NCBI GenBank assembly: GCA_963715055.1
Contig: CAVQRB010000001.1
Span: 310,001 to 374,000 of the forward strand
Direction of reading: 5' to 3'
DNA from: CAVQRB01 sp963715055
Lineage (GTDB): Bacteria > Pseudomonadota > Alphaproteobacteria > Rhodobacterales > Rhodobacteraceae
DNA: 64,000 nucleotides
Positions 1 through 8,875 of this stretch are shown here, one piece after another. A program made the position numbers and the translations under genes. The notes below the pieces were generated by a model. It did no database searches, was not told where the DNA came from, and was given only the letters and a program-made list of their open reading frames with translations. Positions within the stretch are counted from its first letter, which is position 1; the number at the start of each line of letters is the position of its first letter.

Positions 1-429
1 ATCAAGGACGATATCCTCATACTCCAAACGCTCGCCGGTTACCGAAGGTCGGACCCTGCGCAACTGGCTGCGAACCCGGGCCATCAATTCGACTACGGAG
101 TAAGGCTTGATCACATAGTCATCTGCGCCAGTCTCGAGGCCACGCACGCGGTCGACTTCCTCGGAACGCGCCGAGAGCATGATGATCGGGATGTTCCGCG
201 TCTCCGACTTGATCTTGAGCCGCCGACAGACCTCGATACCGCTGAGGTTCGGCATCATCCAGTCCAGCACGATCACGTCCGGCGCGGCCTCGTCGACCAG
301 CATGAGCGCTTCCTCGCCATCCTGCGCGCGGGTCACGTCGAACCCTTCGGCCTCGAGGTTGTAGGCAAGAACCTCGCGCTGCGCCGGTTCGTCCTCGACC
401 ACCAGAACACGGGGCTGATCGGCTGACAT
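1..429 (-). CDS. phoB: PhoB phosphate response regulator (5' part; runs off the left edge)
   Basis: Only the first 143 codons are present. They encode a receiver domain: acidic pocket E12/D13, phosphoacceptor D56 in the context VLDWMMP, a conserved S/T region (MLSAR) and the K in YVIKPY. The sequence continues into the linker toward a winged-helix DNA-binding domain that lies outside the window. The ATG overlaps the phoU stop (ATGA), so it is the last gene of the phoR-pst-phoU-phoB unit. By family knowledge phosphorylated PhoB activates Pho-box promoters such as the one upstream of pstS. The identification rests on the receiver sequence plus its position after phoU. Confidence 0.93.
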   Translation of the reverse strand, partial: MSADQPRVLVVEDEPAQREVLAYNLEAEGFDVTRAQDGEEALMLVDEAAPDVIVLDWMMPNLSGIEVCRRLKIKSETRNIPIIMLSARSEEVDRVRGLETGADDYVIKPYSVVELMARVRSQLRRVRPSVTGERLEYEDIVLD

Positions 430-1142
430 CACACCTGTCCCTTTATCAATGTGGAGGTCTTGTCCGCCTTGGGTCGGCTTTCCTCGGGGGGCTCGCCGGT
501 AACGAAATAGACAACCTGTTCCGCGATCGAAGTCACGTGGTCGCCCATGCGCTCGATGTTCTTGGCGATGAAATGCAGGTGCATGCAGGCCGTGATGTTG
601 CGCGGATCTTCCATCATGAAGGTGAGGAATTCGCGGAAGAGCGCATTGTACATCTGATCGACTTCCTGATCCCTGGCGATCACATCCGCAGCCAGTTCGG
701 CGTCTCGCTGGACGTAGGCATCGAGCGCATCTTTCAGCATGCGCTCGACCTCGCGCGCCATCCGCCGCAGCGCACCTGTACTGTCGCTCACCGGCGCCAT
801 CTGGGTCAGGACGCTTGTGCGTTTGGCCATGTTTTTCGCATAGTCGCCAATACGTTCCAGGTTGGCGCTTATCTTGATCACGCTGAGGATCAGCCGCAGG
901 TCGCTGGCAATCGGCGCGCGGAGCGCGATCACGCGCGCGGTTTCTTCGTTGACCATTTCCTCGAGATCGTCGATGGCCTTGTCGGCGGCACGCACCTGTT
1001 CGGCCAGCTCCTCGTCGCGGGTGTCGAGCGAGCGCGCAGCATCGCGGATCGCGGCTTCCACAAGGCCGCCCATCTTCATGATCTGGGCCTGTATCGCCTC
1101 CAGATCGCGGTCGAAAACCGATGCAATATGTTGTTCTCTCAT
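429..1142 (-). CDS. phoU: PhoU phosphate signalling regulator
   Basis: The protein is 237 residues from the start MREQHIAS, made of two similar all-helical PhoU domains with the E/D-rich metal-binding helices typical of the family. The frame is open for another 30 codons upstream, but that extension would overlap pstB; the chosen ATG lies 4 nt after the pstB stop. PhoU links the state of the PstSCAB transporter to PhoR and keeps the Pho response off when phosphate is plentiful (family knowledge). Its stop overlaps the phoB start. Confidence 0.95.
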   Translation of the reverse strand: MREQHIASVFDRDLEAIQAQIMKMGGLVEAAIRDAARSLDTRDEELAEQVRAADKAIDDLEEMVNEETARVIALRAPIASDLRLILSVIKISANLERIGDYAKNMAKRTSVLTQMAPVSDSTGALRRMAREVERMLKDALDAYVQRDAELAADVIARDQEVDQMYNALFREFLTFMMEDPRNITACMHLHFIAKNIERMGDHVTSIAEQVVYFVTGEPPEESRPKADKTSTLIKGQV

Positions 1143-1146
1143 CGTC

Positions 1147-1944
1147 TTATCCAATCCGACCTGTGATATAGCTTTCCGTGCGGGGATCTTTGGGGTTGGT
1201 GAAGATGTGGCCCGTCTCACCGTATTCCACAAGGTTGCCGAGGTGGAAGAAGGCGGTTTTCTGGCTGACCCTTGCTGCCTGCTGCATCGAGTGTGTGACG
1301 ATGACCACGGAATAATTCTGCCTCAGCTCGTCGATCAACTCCTCGATCTGCGCGGTCGCAATCGGATCAAGTGCGGAGCATGGCTCGTCCATCAGAAGGA
1401 CTTCGGGTTCCGTCGCCACGGCACGCGCGATGCAGAGCCGCTGCTGCTGTCCGCCGGAAAGGCCTGTGCCGGGGGCAGTGAGGCGGTCCTTTACCTCGTT
1501 CCAGATCGCGGCACGGCGCAAGGCACGTTCCACGATGTCATCGAGATCCGCCTTGTTCTTGGAGAGCCCGTGAATGCGCGGCCCGTAGGCCACGTTGTCA
1601 TAGATCGACTTCGGGAAGGGATTGGGCTTCTGGAACACCATGCCGACCTTGGCGCGCAGTTGAACCGGGTCTACGCGCTTGTCGTAGATGTCCTCGCCGT
1701 CGATGAGGATGTCACCCTCCACGCGGCAAATATCAATTGTGTCGTTCATCCTGTTGATACACCGCAGGAAAGTGGATTTTCCACATCCCGAAGGGCCAAT
1801 GAAGGCCGTCACGGTATTGTCCTGAATGTCGACGCTGACATCCTTGATGGCATGTGTGTCGCCATAGTACACCTGCACGCCCTTGGCGGCGATCTTGACA
1901 GCCTTCGTGTCCACGTCTCTCTCCAGTATTCTCATGTCGTTCAT
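1147..1944 (-). CDS. pstB: PstB phosphate ABC transporter ATPase
   Basis: A 265-residue ABC ATPase that powers high-affinity phosphate import. Walker A is GPSGCGKST, the signature is LSGGQQQR, Walker B ends in LLMDEP, and a switch His follows in VIVTHSMQQ. I chose the ATG at 1944 (MNDMRILE) because an AAGGGGA ribosome site lies just upstream and the longer open frame runs into pstA; MRILE at 1935 is an alternative. It sits 11 nt after pstA and 4 nt before phoU. It would pair with the PstC/PstA permeases, one of which is frameshifted here. Confidence 0.95.
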   Translation of the reverse strand: MNDMRILERDVDTKAVKIAAKGVQVYYGDTHAIKDVSVDIQDNTVTAFIGPSGCGKSTFLRCINRMNDTIDICRVEGDILIDGEDIYDKRVDPVQLRAKVGMVFQKPNPFPKSIYDNVAYGPRIHGLSKNKADLDDIVERALRRAAIWNEVKDRLTAPGTGLSGGQQQRLCIARAVATEPEVLLMDEPCSALDPIATAQIEELIDELRQNYSVVIVTHSMQQAARVSQKTAFFHLGNLVEYGETGHIFTNPKDPRTESYITGRIG

Positions 1945-1955
1945 GTCGGTTCCCC

Positions 1956-3318
1956 TTACCAGCGGCGCTCGAAGCGACGGCGCAGGATGACGGCTATGGT
2001 ATTCATCGTGATGAGGAACCCAAGCAGGATGATGATGCCGCCCCATGCACGTTCGTAGAACGCCGGATCGGAGCGTTTCGCCCATTCGTAGATCTGGGCG
2101 GGCATGGCGGAGTTCGGTGAAAGAAGCCCGGTCGCGATGCTGTCAGGCGCATTCGAGGCGATGAAGCCGACCATCCCGATCAGGAGCAAAGGCGCGGTTT
2201 CACCCAAGGCCTGGGCAAGTCCGATGATCGTTCCGGTCAGGATGCCGGGCGCCGCGAGCGGCAGGACGTGGTGAAAGACCGATTGCATCTTCGAGGCGCC
2301 GACCCCCAGTGCCGCATCCCGGATCGAGGGCGGCACAGCCTTGAGTGAGGCGCGGGTGGAGATGATGATCGTGGGCAAGGTCATCAGGGTCAGCACCAGC
2401 CCCCCCACCAACGGCGCGGAGTTCGGGCAGATGCATGTAGTTGATGAAGACGGCGAGGCCAAGGATCCCGAAGACAATCGAAGGTACCGCGGCGAGGTTC
2501 GAGATGTTCACCTCGATCACATCGGTGATCCAGTTCTTCGGGGCGAATTCTTCGAGATAGATGGACGCGGCCACACCGATCGGCAGCGCCAGCAACAGCA
2601 CCACCATCATCATGAAGAAGGATCCGATCATCGACACGCCGATGCCGGCGGACTCCGGGCGCGCGTCGGAACTGTCGGAGCCTGTGATGAACTCAAGGTT
2701 AAACCGCTTTTGGATCGCCTCTTGGGCTACCAACTCGTCTACGAAATCAAGCTGTTCAGAGCTGATGTTCTTGTCGTTTGCGATACTCTCGCGGCTGACG
2801 CGGTCCTTGAGGTAGCCATCGACACGTCCGGAGGCCAGGAACTCGAACGTCACCGATTCTCCGACAATCTGCGGGTTGGCGAGCACGTAATCGCGCATCT
2901 GCGCTGGCGCGCCGTCCGAGAGGATGCCCGCCATGGCCTTCGGGTCGAGACCGGCACCAATGCCCTTTTCGGACGCAAGGCGCTCGAAGGCGTCACGCAG
3001 CAGCGGCGCGTATCCGAAAGTCGACACTTTCTTCATTTCTTCCGGGTCGCGGTTGCCGGCCTTGTCCAGTTTGTCGGCGGGCAGGGCGACCTCCAGCGTG
3101 ACGAATGTCTGCTGGAAGGCGCCGGTGCCGCGTGAGATGATGTTGTAGACCAGCACAAAGAGCATCAGCAGGCCGATGCCGATCGCGATGATCCCGTAGG
3201 CCTTGAAGCGGGCTTCGGCTGCGTTGCGTCGGCGCGTACGCTTGTCCTGGATCAGAAGCGATCCCTTGCCCTCGGCCGGAATGGCGCCCGGGATATCCTG
3301 TGCGGCGGCGTCGGTCAT
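1956..3318 (-). pseudogene. pstA: PstA phosphate permease, interrupted by a +1 frameshift
   Basis: The first part (from 3318) has an N-terminal membrane segment near residues 40-62, a long periplasmic region of the extended PstA type, and the start of the permease domain, up to FINYMHLP. The second part continues in another frame as SAPLVGGLVL and carries the conserved inner-membrane permease signature (TIIGLAQALGETAPLL) to the stop at 1956. The break lies at about 2422-2424, where the plus strand reads GGAGTTCGGG; removing one base rejoins the frames into about 453 residues. Its neighbours pstC (4-nt overlap) and pstB are intact, and loss of PstA should disable the importer. This is either a sequencing/assembly indel or a recent mutation. 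Confidence 0.85.
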
Positions 3319-4802
3319 TCGTATTGCTCCCGATATTTGCGGACGATGTAGAGGGCCAGCACATTGAGCCCGAGCGTCAGGATGAAAAGCGTGAGCCCGA
3401 GGGCGAAGGCGACCAGCGTCTCGGGGCTGGCAAAATCCGTGTCACCGGTCAGCTGGCTGACGATCCGGGTGGTGATCGTCGTCATTGCTTCAAGCGGGTT
3501 GAGCGAGAACTTGGCGATCGCCCCTGCCCCGAGCACCACGATCATGGTCTCACCGATGGCGCGCGACGCCGCCAGCAGGACCGCGCCCACGATCCCCGGC
3601 AAGGCTGCGGGCAAGACCACTTGCCGTATTGTTTCCGACGGCGTGGCACCAAGACCGAGGGAGCCGTCGCGCATCGATTGCGGGACCGCGTTGATGATGT
3701 CATCGCTGAGCGACGACACGAAAGGGATGAGCATGATGCCCATCACGAGCCCGGCGGTCAGCACAGCGGTTGCACCGCTCATCCACTCAACGCCCAGAAC
3801 TCCCTGCTCGCCGCGTCCGAAAAGGTTGACCAGCGCCGGCCCGACGGTGAGCAGAGCGAAGAGACCGTAAACGATGGTCGGAATGCCTGCGAGGATTTCG
3901 AGCAGCGGTTTGGCGGCGGCGCGCACCTTGCTCCCGGCATATTCCGAAAGATAGATCGCGGCGAAGAGCCCGACCGGAACAGCGACCAGCAGCGCGATCA
4001 GCGAGATGTAAAGGGTTCCCCAGAGCAGCGGCAGGATCGAGAGCGAGCTGTTCCCGCGGAAATTCGGCGCCCATTCGGTGCCGAAGAAGAAGTCCGTCCA
4101 GGGGTGCAGGCGGAAGAAATTGATGCTCTCGAAAAGCATCGACAGTATGATCCCGAGCGTGGTCAGGATCGCCAGCGACGCCGCCAGAATAAGCAGCGCA
4201 AGGGCCCCGCGCTCCACGGTATTGCGGGCACGGAAGTCGGCGCGGGTCACAAAGATTGCGGCACAGGCACCGATCACAGCCAGTCCGATGACAACGAGGG
4301 TCATCCAGAGCGAACCCGTCGAAGACATCGAACGGTAGGTCTGCGCCGCGGTCAGAACTTCGGGCTGAACATCGGAACCGAGTGCCACGCCGATGCCCGC
4401 GAGCAATTCGCGGATGTTGGTTTCCCCAGCCTTCAGGTCGGTGGCCTCGGTGTCGCTCAGGACGCCCTGGCTCACGGCAACGTCCAGCCCGTCGGCGATG
4501 CGGCGCACGTCAGACATGACCAGCCCCCGCGACGATCCGTCAGAGACAGCGCTCGGCGGGATCAGCTTGATCACGGTGTTTTCGATGACCATCGGCTGCG
4601 CCAGCAACCAGATCATCAGGACACCAAGCGCCGGCACCGCCGTGAACATCGCGGCGTTGTAGCCATAATAATTCGGCAGCGAATGCAGAAGCCGGATATC
4701 ACCGCCCGCCGAAGCGCGCGCCCGGAAGCGGGCCATGAAAAATGCGGCGATGGTCAGAGCCAGCACGACTAGGGCGATAAATCCGGGTGATCCAAAAGCC
4801 AT
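3315..4802 (-). CDS. pstC: PstC phosphate ABC transporter permease
   Basis: An integral membrane permease of about 495 residues, longer than E. coli PstC (about 320). The extra length is an N-terminal membrane segment pair flanking a large hydrophilic region, as in many alphaproteobacterial PstC. The C-terminal half carries the BPD_transp_1 domain with the EAA-type loop (ASRAIGETMIVVLGAGA). I chose the ATG at 4802 because a GGAG lies 9 nt upstream; an in-frame GTG at 4817 has no visible ribosome site. It overlaps pstA by 4 nt. It forms the phosphate channel with PstA and receives phosphate from PstS. Confidence 0.93.
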   Translation of the reverse strand: MAFGSPGFIALVVLALTIAAFFMARFRARASAGGDIRLLHSLPNYYGYNAAMFTAVPALGVLMIWLLAQPMVIENTVIKLIPPSAVSDGSSRGLVMSDVRRIADGLDVAVSQGVLSDTEATDLKAGETNIRELLAGIGVALGSDVQPEVLTAAQTYRSMSSTGSLWMTLVVIGLAVIGACAAIFVTRADFRARNTVERGALALLILAASLAILTTLGIILSMLFESINFFRLHPWTDFFFGTEWAPNFRGNSSLSILPLLWGTLYISLIALLVAVPVGLFAAIYLSEYAGSKVRAAAKPLLEILAGIPTIVYGLFALLTVGPALVNLFGRGEQGVLGVEWMSGATAVLTAGLVMGIMLIPFVSSLSDDIINAVPQSMRDGSLGLGATPSETIRQVVLPAALPGIVGAVLLAASRAIGETMIVVLGAGAIAKFSLNPLEAMTTITTRIVSQLTGDTDFASPETLVAFALGLTLFILTLGLNVLALYIVRKYREQYE

Positions 4803-4837
4803 GAAAAGGCGCTCCACTCAGCGGGTCTTTAAGAAAG

Positions 4838-4863
4838 CCGGGGGCGACACGCGCCGCCCCCGG
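4838..4863 (-). terminator. Hairpin between pstS and pstC (possible attenuator)
   Basis: A perfect 9-bp GC-rich stem (CCGGGGGCG / CGCCCCCGG) with an 8-nt loop lies in the pstS-pstC gap. On the minus strand only a short pyrimidine-rich tract (CTTTCTT) follows it, so it is a weak terminator at best. Such a hairpin would stabilise the pstS message and reduce read-through, giving more binding protein than permease. That role is inference. Confidence 0.5.
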
Positions 4864-4881
4864 ACAAACTGCTTTTAAGGC

Positions 4882-5919
4882 TCAGGAGTTGCCGCCCATG
4901 ACGGCTTCGTCTGCGACCTTTGCCTGGGTCTCGGCCAGTGCCGGGTCGGACACGAGGCCGTAGGCTGCGAGCGGGCCATCGGGGCCGGCGATCTCGTCGG
5001 AAACGAAGAACTCCGCGAATTCTTTCAGTCCGGGGATCACGCCGATATGCGCCTTCTTGATGTAGAAGAAAAGCGGACGCGACACCGGATATTCACCTGT
5101 CGAGATGCTCTCGGTCGAGGGCACGACGCCGGACATGGTGGCAACCTGAAGCTTGTCGGTGTTGTTCTCGTAGAAGGCCAGACCGAACACGCCGATGCCG
5201 TCCTTGTTGCTCTCAATGCGCGCCAACGTTTCGGTGTAGTCACCGTCGATGTCCACGGATTTGCCGTCGGTGCGGATCGCCATGCATTTGCCTTCGGCGG
5301 TGTCCTCATCGACGCCTGCATCCAGCATTGCCTGCAGGAAACCACCCTCTTCGCAGCCTGCGAGGATCACTTTTTCCTCGAAGACTTCGCGGGTGCCGTG
5401 CTTGGTGCCGGGGATGTAGGCCTGGATCGGTTGTGCCGGGAACGCCGGGTTCACCTGGTCCCATGTGGTCAGCGTGTTGGCTTTCAACTCGCCGTCGATG
5501 AAATGCTCGGCGGCCAGCGCCTTGTACCAATCGACCGGCGTGAACTCGAAGGAGTTACCATTGATGTCGGAGGCGAAGACGATGCCATCATAGCCGATGC
5601 GCACTTCGATGATGTCGGTCACGCCGGCTTCGGCGCAGGCGGCAACTTCCTTTTCACGGATTGCGCGCGACGAGTTGGCGATATCGACAGTGTTTTCGCC
5701 GACGCCTTCGCAGAAACGCTTGAGACCAGCGGAAGAACCACCGGATTCGACGACCGGTGTCGGGAAGTCGAAATTTTCACCGAAGGCTTCGGCGACGATG
5801 GATGCATAGGGCAGCACGGTGGAGGAGCCTGCGACTTGCACGTTGTCGCGCGCGGCAGCGGCAGAAGCGGAAACGGCGGCGATGGCCAGCGCGGATGTTG
5901 TGAGTTTGACGAACGACAT
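4882..5919 (-). CDS. pstS: PstS periplasmic phosphate-binding protein
   Basis: A 346-residue periplasmic protein that captures phosphate for PstCAB. The chosen ATG (MSFVKLTTSALAIAAV) has an AGGAGA ribosome site and opens a signal peptide ending near ASAAAA|RDN; open frame upstream is non-coding leader. The mature N-terminus has the phosphate-loop sequence AGSSTVLPYA, and later SGGSSAG and GTREVFE contribute further PstS binding residues. It is expressed from a promoter with a Pho box 87 nt upstream and is separated from pstC by a hairpin. Confidence 0.95.
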   Translation of the reverse strand: MSFVKLTTSALAIAAVSASAAAARDNVQVAGSSTVLPYASIVAEAFGENFDFPTPVVESGGSSAGLKRFCEGVGENTVDIANSSRAIREKEVAACAEAGVTDIIEVRIGYDGIVFASDINGNSFEFTPVDWYKALAAEHFIDGELKANTLTTWDQVNPAFPAQPIQAYIPGTKHGTREVFEEKVILAGCEEGGFLQAMLDAGVDEDTAEGKCMAIRTDGKSVDIDGDYTETLARIESNKDGIGVFGLAFYENNTDKLQVATMSGVVPSTESISTGEYPVSRPLFFYIKKAHIGVIPGLKEFAEFFVSDEIAGPDGPLAAYGLVSDPALAETQAKVADEAVMGGNS

Positions 5920-6005
5920 GAGATCTCCTGTCAGTTTTTCGCGAATCCGATCGCCCCCATGGCGATCCTGATGGGCCTGACCTAGGCCGTCAGGACTATG
6001 CTTTT

Positions 6006-6034
6006 GTGACAACTGAGTAACAGTTTTATGACAA
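6006..6034 (-). promoter_or_regulatory. Pho box upstream of pstS (three 7-bp repeats)
   Basis: On the minus strand three 7-mers, TTGTCAT, CTGTTAC and TTGTCAC, follow one another with exactly 4 nt between them (AAAA, TCAG). This gives the 11-bp periodicity of PhoB sites (consensus CTGTCAT-N4-CTGTCAT). The site ends about 87 nt before the pstS ATG. A -10-like CATAGT at about 5995-6000 lies in the position expected for a PhoB-activated promoter with no -35 element. Confidence 0.85.
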
Positions 6035-6127
6035 CGCACTGTTTTACGGTTTATCAATGGCTTATGGAAGCCAATCTGAGCACCGTTGTGCCTCCGGCGC
6101 GAAAAGCGGTCGAATCGCCTGGCCCAC

Positions 6128-7165
6128 TCAGGGAATCTGGAGCGGCAGCACGACCGTGAACTGCGCGCCCTCCCCGAGCTCACTTTCGACGCGCAACCGG
6201 CCCCGGTGGCGCGTGATGATATGCTTGACGATCGCAAGACCGAGCCCGGTGCCTCCCAGGGCGCGGCTGCGGTGGCTGTCAGCGCGGTAGAAGCGTTCGG
6301 TCAACCGCGGCAGGTGGATCGCATCAATGCCGGGCCCATAGTCGATCACATGCACTCGCACGCCCGCCGCGCGCAGGGCAGGATCGCGGTCTGTCGGCAC
6401 CACCTTGACGGTGACGCGCTTGCCTGAAGCGCCATACTTGATCGCATTCTCGATCAGGTTGGTGAAGACCTGCATCAATTGGTCCGAATCGCCGGTCAGC
6501 ACCACGGGGCTGTCGCCGAACTCCGCCTCGAGGACGACGCCCGCTTCGTCCGCCAGCGGCTTGAGGCTCCGCATCACCAACCCCAGCAACCCGATCAGGT
6601 CCACCTGATCGCGCGGCCTGACCCTTTCGCCATCCTCGACCCGGCTCAACGACAAAAGATCACCGACGAGCCGGTTCATCCGCCCCGCCTCGCCTTCCAT
6701 GATGTCGAGAAACCGGTCACGGGCAGCCGCATCGTTTCTGGCGGGACCGCGCAAGGTTTCGATGAAGCCCATGAGCGCAGTGAGCGGCGTGCGCAATTCA
6801 TGGCTGACATTCGCCACGAAATCCCGTCGCATCTTGCTTGCCTGCTCGACCGGCGTCACGTCGAGAAAACTCAGGACAATGACCCGCAAGGCCGGCACCG
6901 AGCGCACACTGACCTGAAAGCTGGTGTCCTGCGCGCCATCGTTTGACAAGAACGGACACTGGCGCGGACTGCCGTCGCGCAGCACGGCTTCCACCGCCTC
7001 GATCAGCGCAGGCTGGCGCAGGATGGTGACGAAGTTGCGCCCCTCTATCCCCTGCCCGATCAGCGTGCGCGCATCGGTGTTCGCGGCGATGATCCGTTCT
7101 GCCCCATCGATCGCCAGTGCCGGCAAGGGAATGGCCGCCAGCAGATCGGGCAGGTTTTCGGTCAC
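6128..7165 (-). CDS. phoR: PhoR-type sensor histidine kinase (no membrane segment)
   Basis: A 345-residue kinase with a PAS domain (about 10-105), a HisKA dimerisation domain with H122 in ANVSHELRTPL, and an HATPase domain with LIENAIKYG (N box), DYGPGID (G1) and GGTGLGLAIVKHI (G2). It would phosphorylate PhoB under phosphate limitation. No transmembrane helix precedes the PAS domain, unlike E. coli PhoR, and the start is fixed by a 4-nt overlap with the upstream gene. It may therefore be soluble and sense the transporter through PhoU or another partner (inference). It lies directly upstream of pstS. Confidence 0.9.
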   Translation of the reverse strand: MTENLPDLLAAIPLPALAIDGAERIIAANTDARTLIGQGIEGRNFVTILRQPALIEAVEAVLRDGSPRQCPFLSNDGAQDTSFQVSVRSVPALRVIVLSFLDVTPVEQASKMRRDFVANVSHELRTPLTALMGFIETLRGPARNDAAARDRFLDIMEGEAGRMNRLVGDLLSLSRVEDGERVRPRDQVDLIGLLGLVMRSLKPLADEAGVVLEAEFGDSPVVLTGDSDQLMQVFTNLIENAIKYGASGKRVTVKVVPTDRDPALRAAGVRVHVIDYGPGIDAIHLPRLTERFYRADSHRSRALGGTGLGLAIVKHIITRHRGRLRVESELGEGAQFTVVLPLQIP

Positions 7166-8346
7166 GTCCGTGCGGCCGCCACGGCATCCGCAAATATGGC
7201 ACAGAGCGCGTCCGGATCCTCAAGGCCGACTGAGACGCGGAAGAACCCTTCCGAGATGCCAAGTTCTGCACGGCTTTCCGGGCTCAGGGCCCGATGGGAC
7301 GAGGAGGCGGGATGCGACAGGGTGGTGCCCACATCGCCAAGCGTCGGCGCGAAGGAGATCCCTTCGGCTGCCCGCGTGAAGGCATTTGCGGCAGCCCTGC
7401 CTCCCTCGATCTCGAAGCTCACCATGTTGAAGGTTTGCCCCTTGAGAAGTTGCTGCGCCAGCGCATGGTCCGGGTGATCCACGCGGCCGGGATAGAGCAC
7501 GCGCTTGACGCCAGGCAGCCCTGCCAGATGGTCGGCCAGCCGGATCGCCGTGGACTGCGCCCGCTCGTAGCGCAGATCGAAGGTCAACATCCCGCGCTCG
7601 CCGAGCCAGCAGTCGAAAGGGCTGGCCGTCATGCCCGTGGTCACGGTGAAAATTCTGAGCCGGTCGTTGAGCGCCTTGTCGCGCGCCGCAACATAGCCCA
7701 GCATCACATCGGAATGCCCCGCAAGCAGTTTGGTGATCGAATGGATGACGATGTCCGCTCCAGCCGCGAAAGGCTGGAAGGCACGCGGCGTGGTGAATGT
7801 ATTGTCAACGACCAGCAGCACGTCCTTCTCTTTCGCCAGCGCCACCAGACCGTCGATATCGGCAAGGCGCAGCGTGGGGTTCGAGACCACCTCTACGAGG
7901 ATCATCCTCGTTTCGGGGCGGATCGCCGCGCGCATCGCCGCCATGTCGCCCGGATCGACCATCGAGGTAGCGATCCCGAGACGCGGCAGGTCTTCGTTCA
8001 TCATGCGCAGCGAACGCCCGTAAAGCTGGTTACCGCCGATGACGTGATCGCCCGCCCTTGTGAGCCCGAGCAGCACCGCGGCCACCGCCGCCATCCCGGA
8101 GGAGGTCATGACACCCGGATGCGGCGCCGCCTCGAGCCGGTCGAGGCGCTTTCCGATCACATCGGCATTCGGATGTCCTTCGCGCGAATAGGTATAGCCC
8201 TGCAGCCCGCCTTCATATTGCTGGTCAAGCATGTCGGGCGTGTCGGAGGCATAGACGACCGAGGGGCTGAGCGGCGTGACCACCGGGCGCGAGGCCGAGG
8301 CGGGAAGTGCATCCGGGCGGACAAGGGATGCTTTTTCGTTTTTCAT
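7162..8346 (-). CDS. Cys/Met metabolism PLP-dependent enzyme (cystathionine gamma-synthase/lyase superfamily)
   Basis: A 394-residue fold-type I PLP enzyme. The cofactor lysine is K206 in HSITKLLAGHSD, preceded by the PLP-binding VVDNTFTTP. N-terminal YTYSREGHPN and TSSGMAA, and C-terminal DVGTTLSHPASSSHRAL, are typical of cystathionine gamma-synthase, gamma-lyase and O-acyl-homoserine sulfhydrylase. Sequence alone does not settle which reaction it catalyses. It overlaps phoR by 4 nt and follows the carbonic anhydrase gene by 1 nt, so it is probably co-transcribed with both. Confidence 0.85.
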   Translation of the reverse strand: MKNEKASLVRPDALPASASRPVVTPLSPSVVYASDTPDMLDQQYEGGLQGYTYSREGHPNADVIGKRLDRLEAAPHPGVMTSSGMAAVAAVLLGLTRAGDHVIGGNQLYGRSLRMMNEDLPRLGIATSMVDPGDMAAMRAAIRPETRMILVEVVSNPTLRLADIDGLVALAKEKDVLLVVDNTFTTPRAFQPFAAGADIVIHSITKLLAGHSDVMLGYVAARDKALNDRLRIFTVTTGMTASPFDCWLGERGMLTFDLRYERAQSTAIRLADHLAGLPGVKRVLYPGRVDHPDHALAQQLLKGQTFNMVSFEIEGGRAAANAFTRAAEGISFAPTLGDVGTTLSHPASSSHRALSPESRAELGISEGFFRVSVGLEDPDALCAIFADAVAAART

Positions 8347-8347
8347 A

Positions 8348-8875
8348 TCAATTCTCTATGGCGCGAAGTTCATCTCTGAATCGGCGCATGTTATGTTGGT
8401 AGCGCAGTGCCGATGCCGTCAGCCGGGCAATCGCGTCCTCGTCTAGTTCACGCACGACCTTGCCGGGCGCCCCCATGACCAGAGAGCCATCCGGGATCAC
8501 CTTGTTTTCCGTGATCAGCGCCCCGGCGCCAATGAGGCAATTATCGCCGATCTTCGCGCCGTTGAGCACTGTGGCGCCCATGCCGATGAGCGTGTTGTTT
8601 CCGATGGTGCAGCCGTGCAGCATCACCTTGTGGCCGATCGTGCAATTCTCGCCGATGGTGAGCGGGTAGCCTGCATCGATATGAAACACGCAGTTTTCCT
8701 GCACGTTGGAGCCTTTTCCGACGCGGATTTCCTCGTGATCGGCGCGGATCGTGGTGCCGAACCAGACCGAGGCCCCCTCCTCCAGCACGACCTTGCCAAT
8801 GAGATGCGCGCCAGGCGCAACCCAAGTGTCGGGATGGCAGTCAGGCCTATGGGCGCCCAAAGCGTAAAGTGTCAT
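8348..8875 (-). CDS. Gamma-carbonic anhydrase-like hexapeptide-repeat protein
   Basis: A 175-residue left-handed beta-helix protein with repeating [LIV]-G-x4 hexapeptides. The histidines in FHIDAG and TIGHKVMLHG match the zinc ligands of gamma-class carbonic anhydrases; the relatives PaaY and CaiE share them. The C-terminal helix (residues about 145-175) is the usual trimer-capping element. It overlaps gmk by 4 nt. Activity could be carbonic anhydrase or a related metal-dependent hydrolysis; the metal site is visible, the substrate is not. Confidence 0.85.
   Translation of the reverse strand: MTLYALGAHRPDCHPDTWVAPGAHLIGKVVLEEGASVWFGTTIRADHEEIRVGKGSNVQENCVFHIDAGYPLTIGENCTIGHKVMLHGCTIGNNTLIGMGATVLNGAKIGDNCLIGAGALITENKVIPDGSLVMGAPGKVVRELDEDAIARLTASALRYQHNMRRFRDELRAIEN

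Noticed and set aside
2400..2430. Programmed ribosomal frameshifting in pstA
   Set aside because: A run of seven C/G lies near, but the break is at GAAC further on, no slippery heptamer with downstream structure is evident, and PstA is not known to use recoding.
3300..4772. A 490-codon plus-strand open frame opposite pstC
   Set aside because: Highly charged, low-complexity product without a family; pstC is certain on the other strand.
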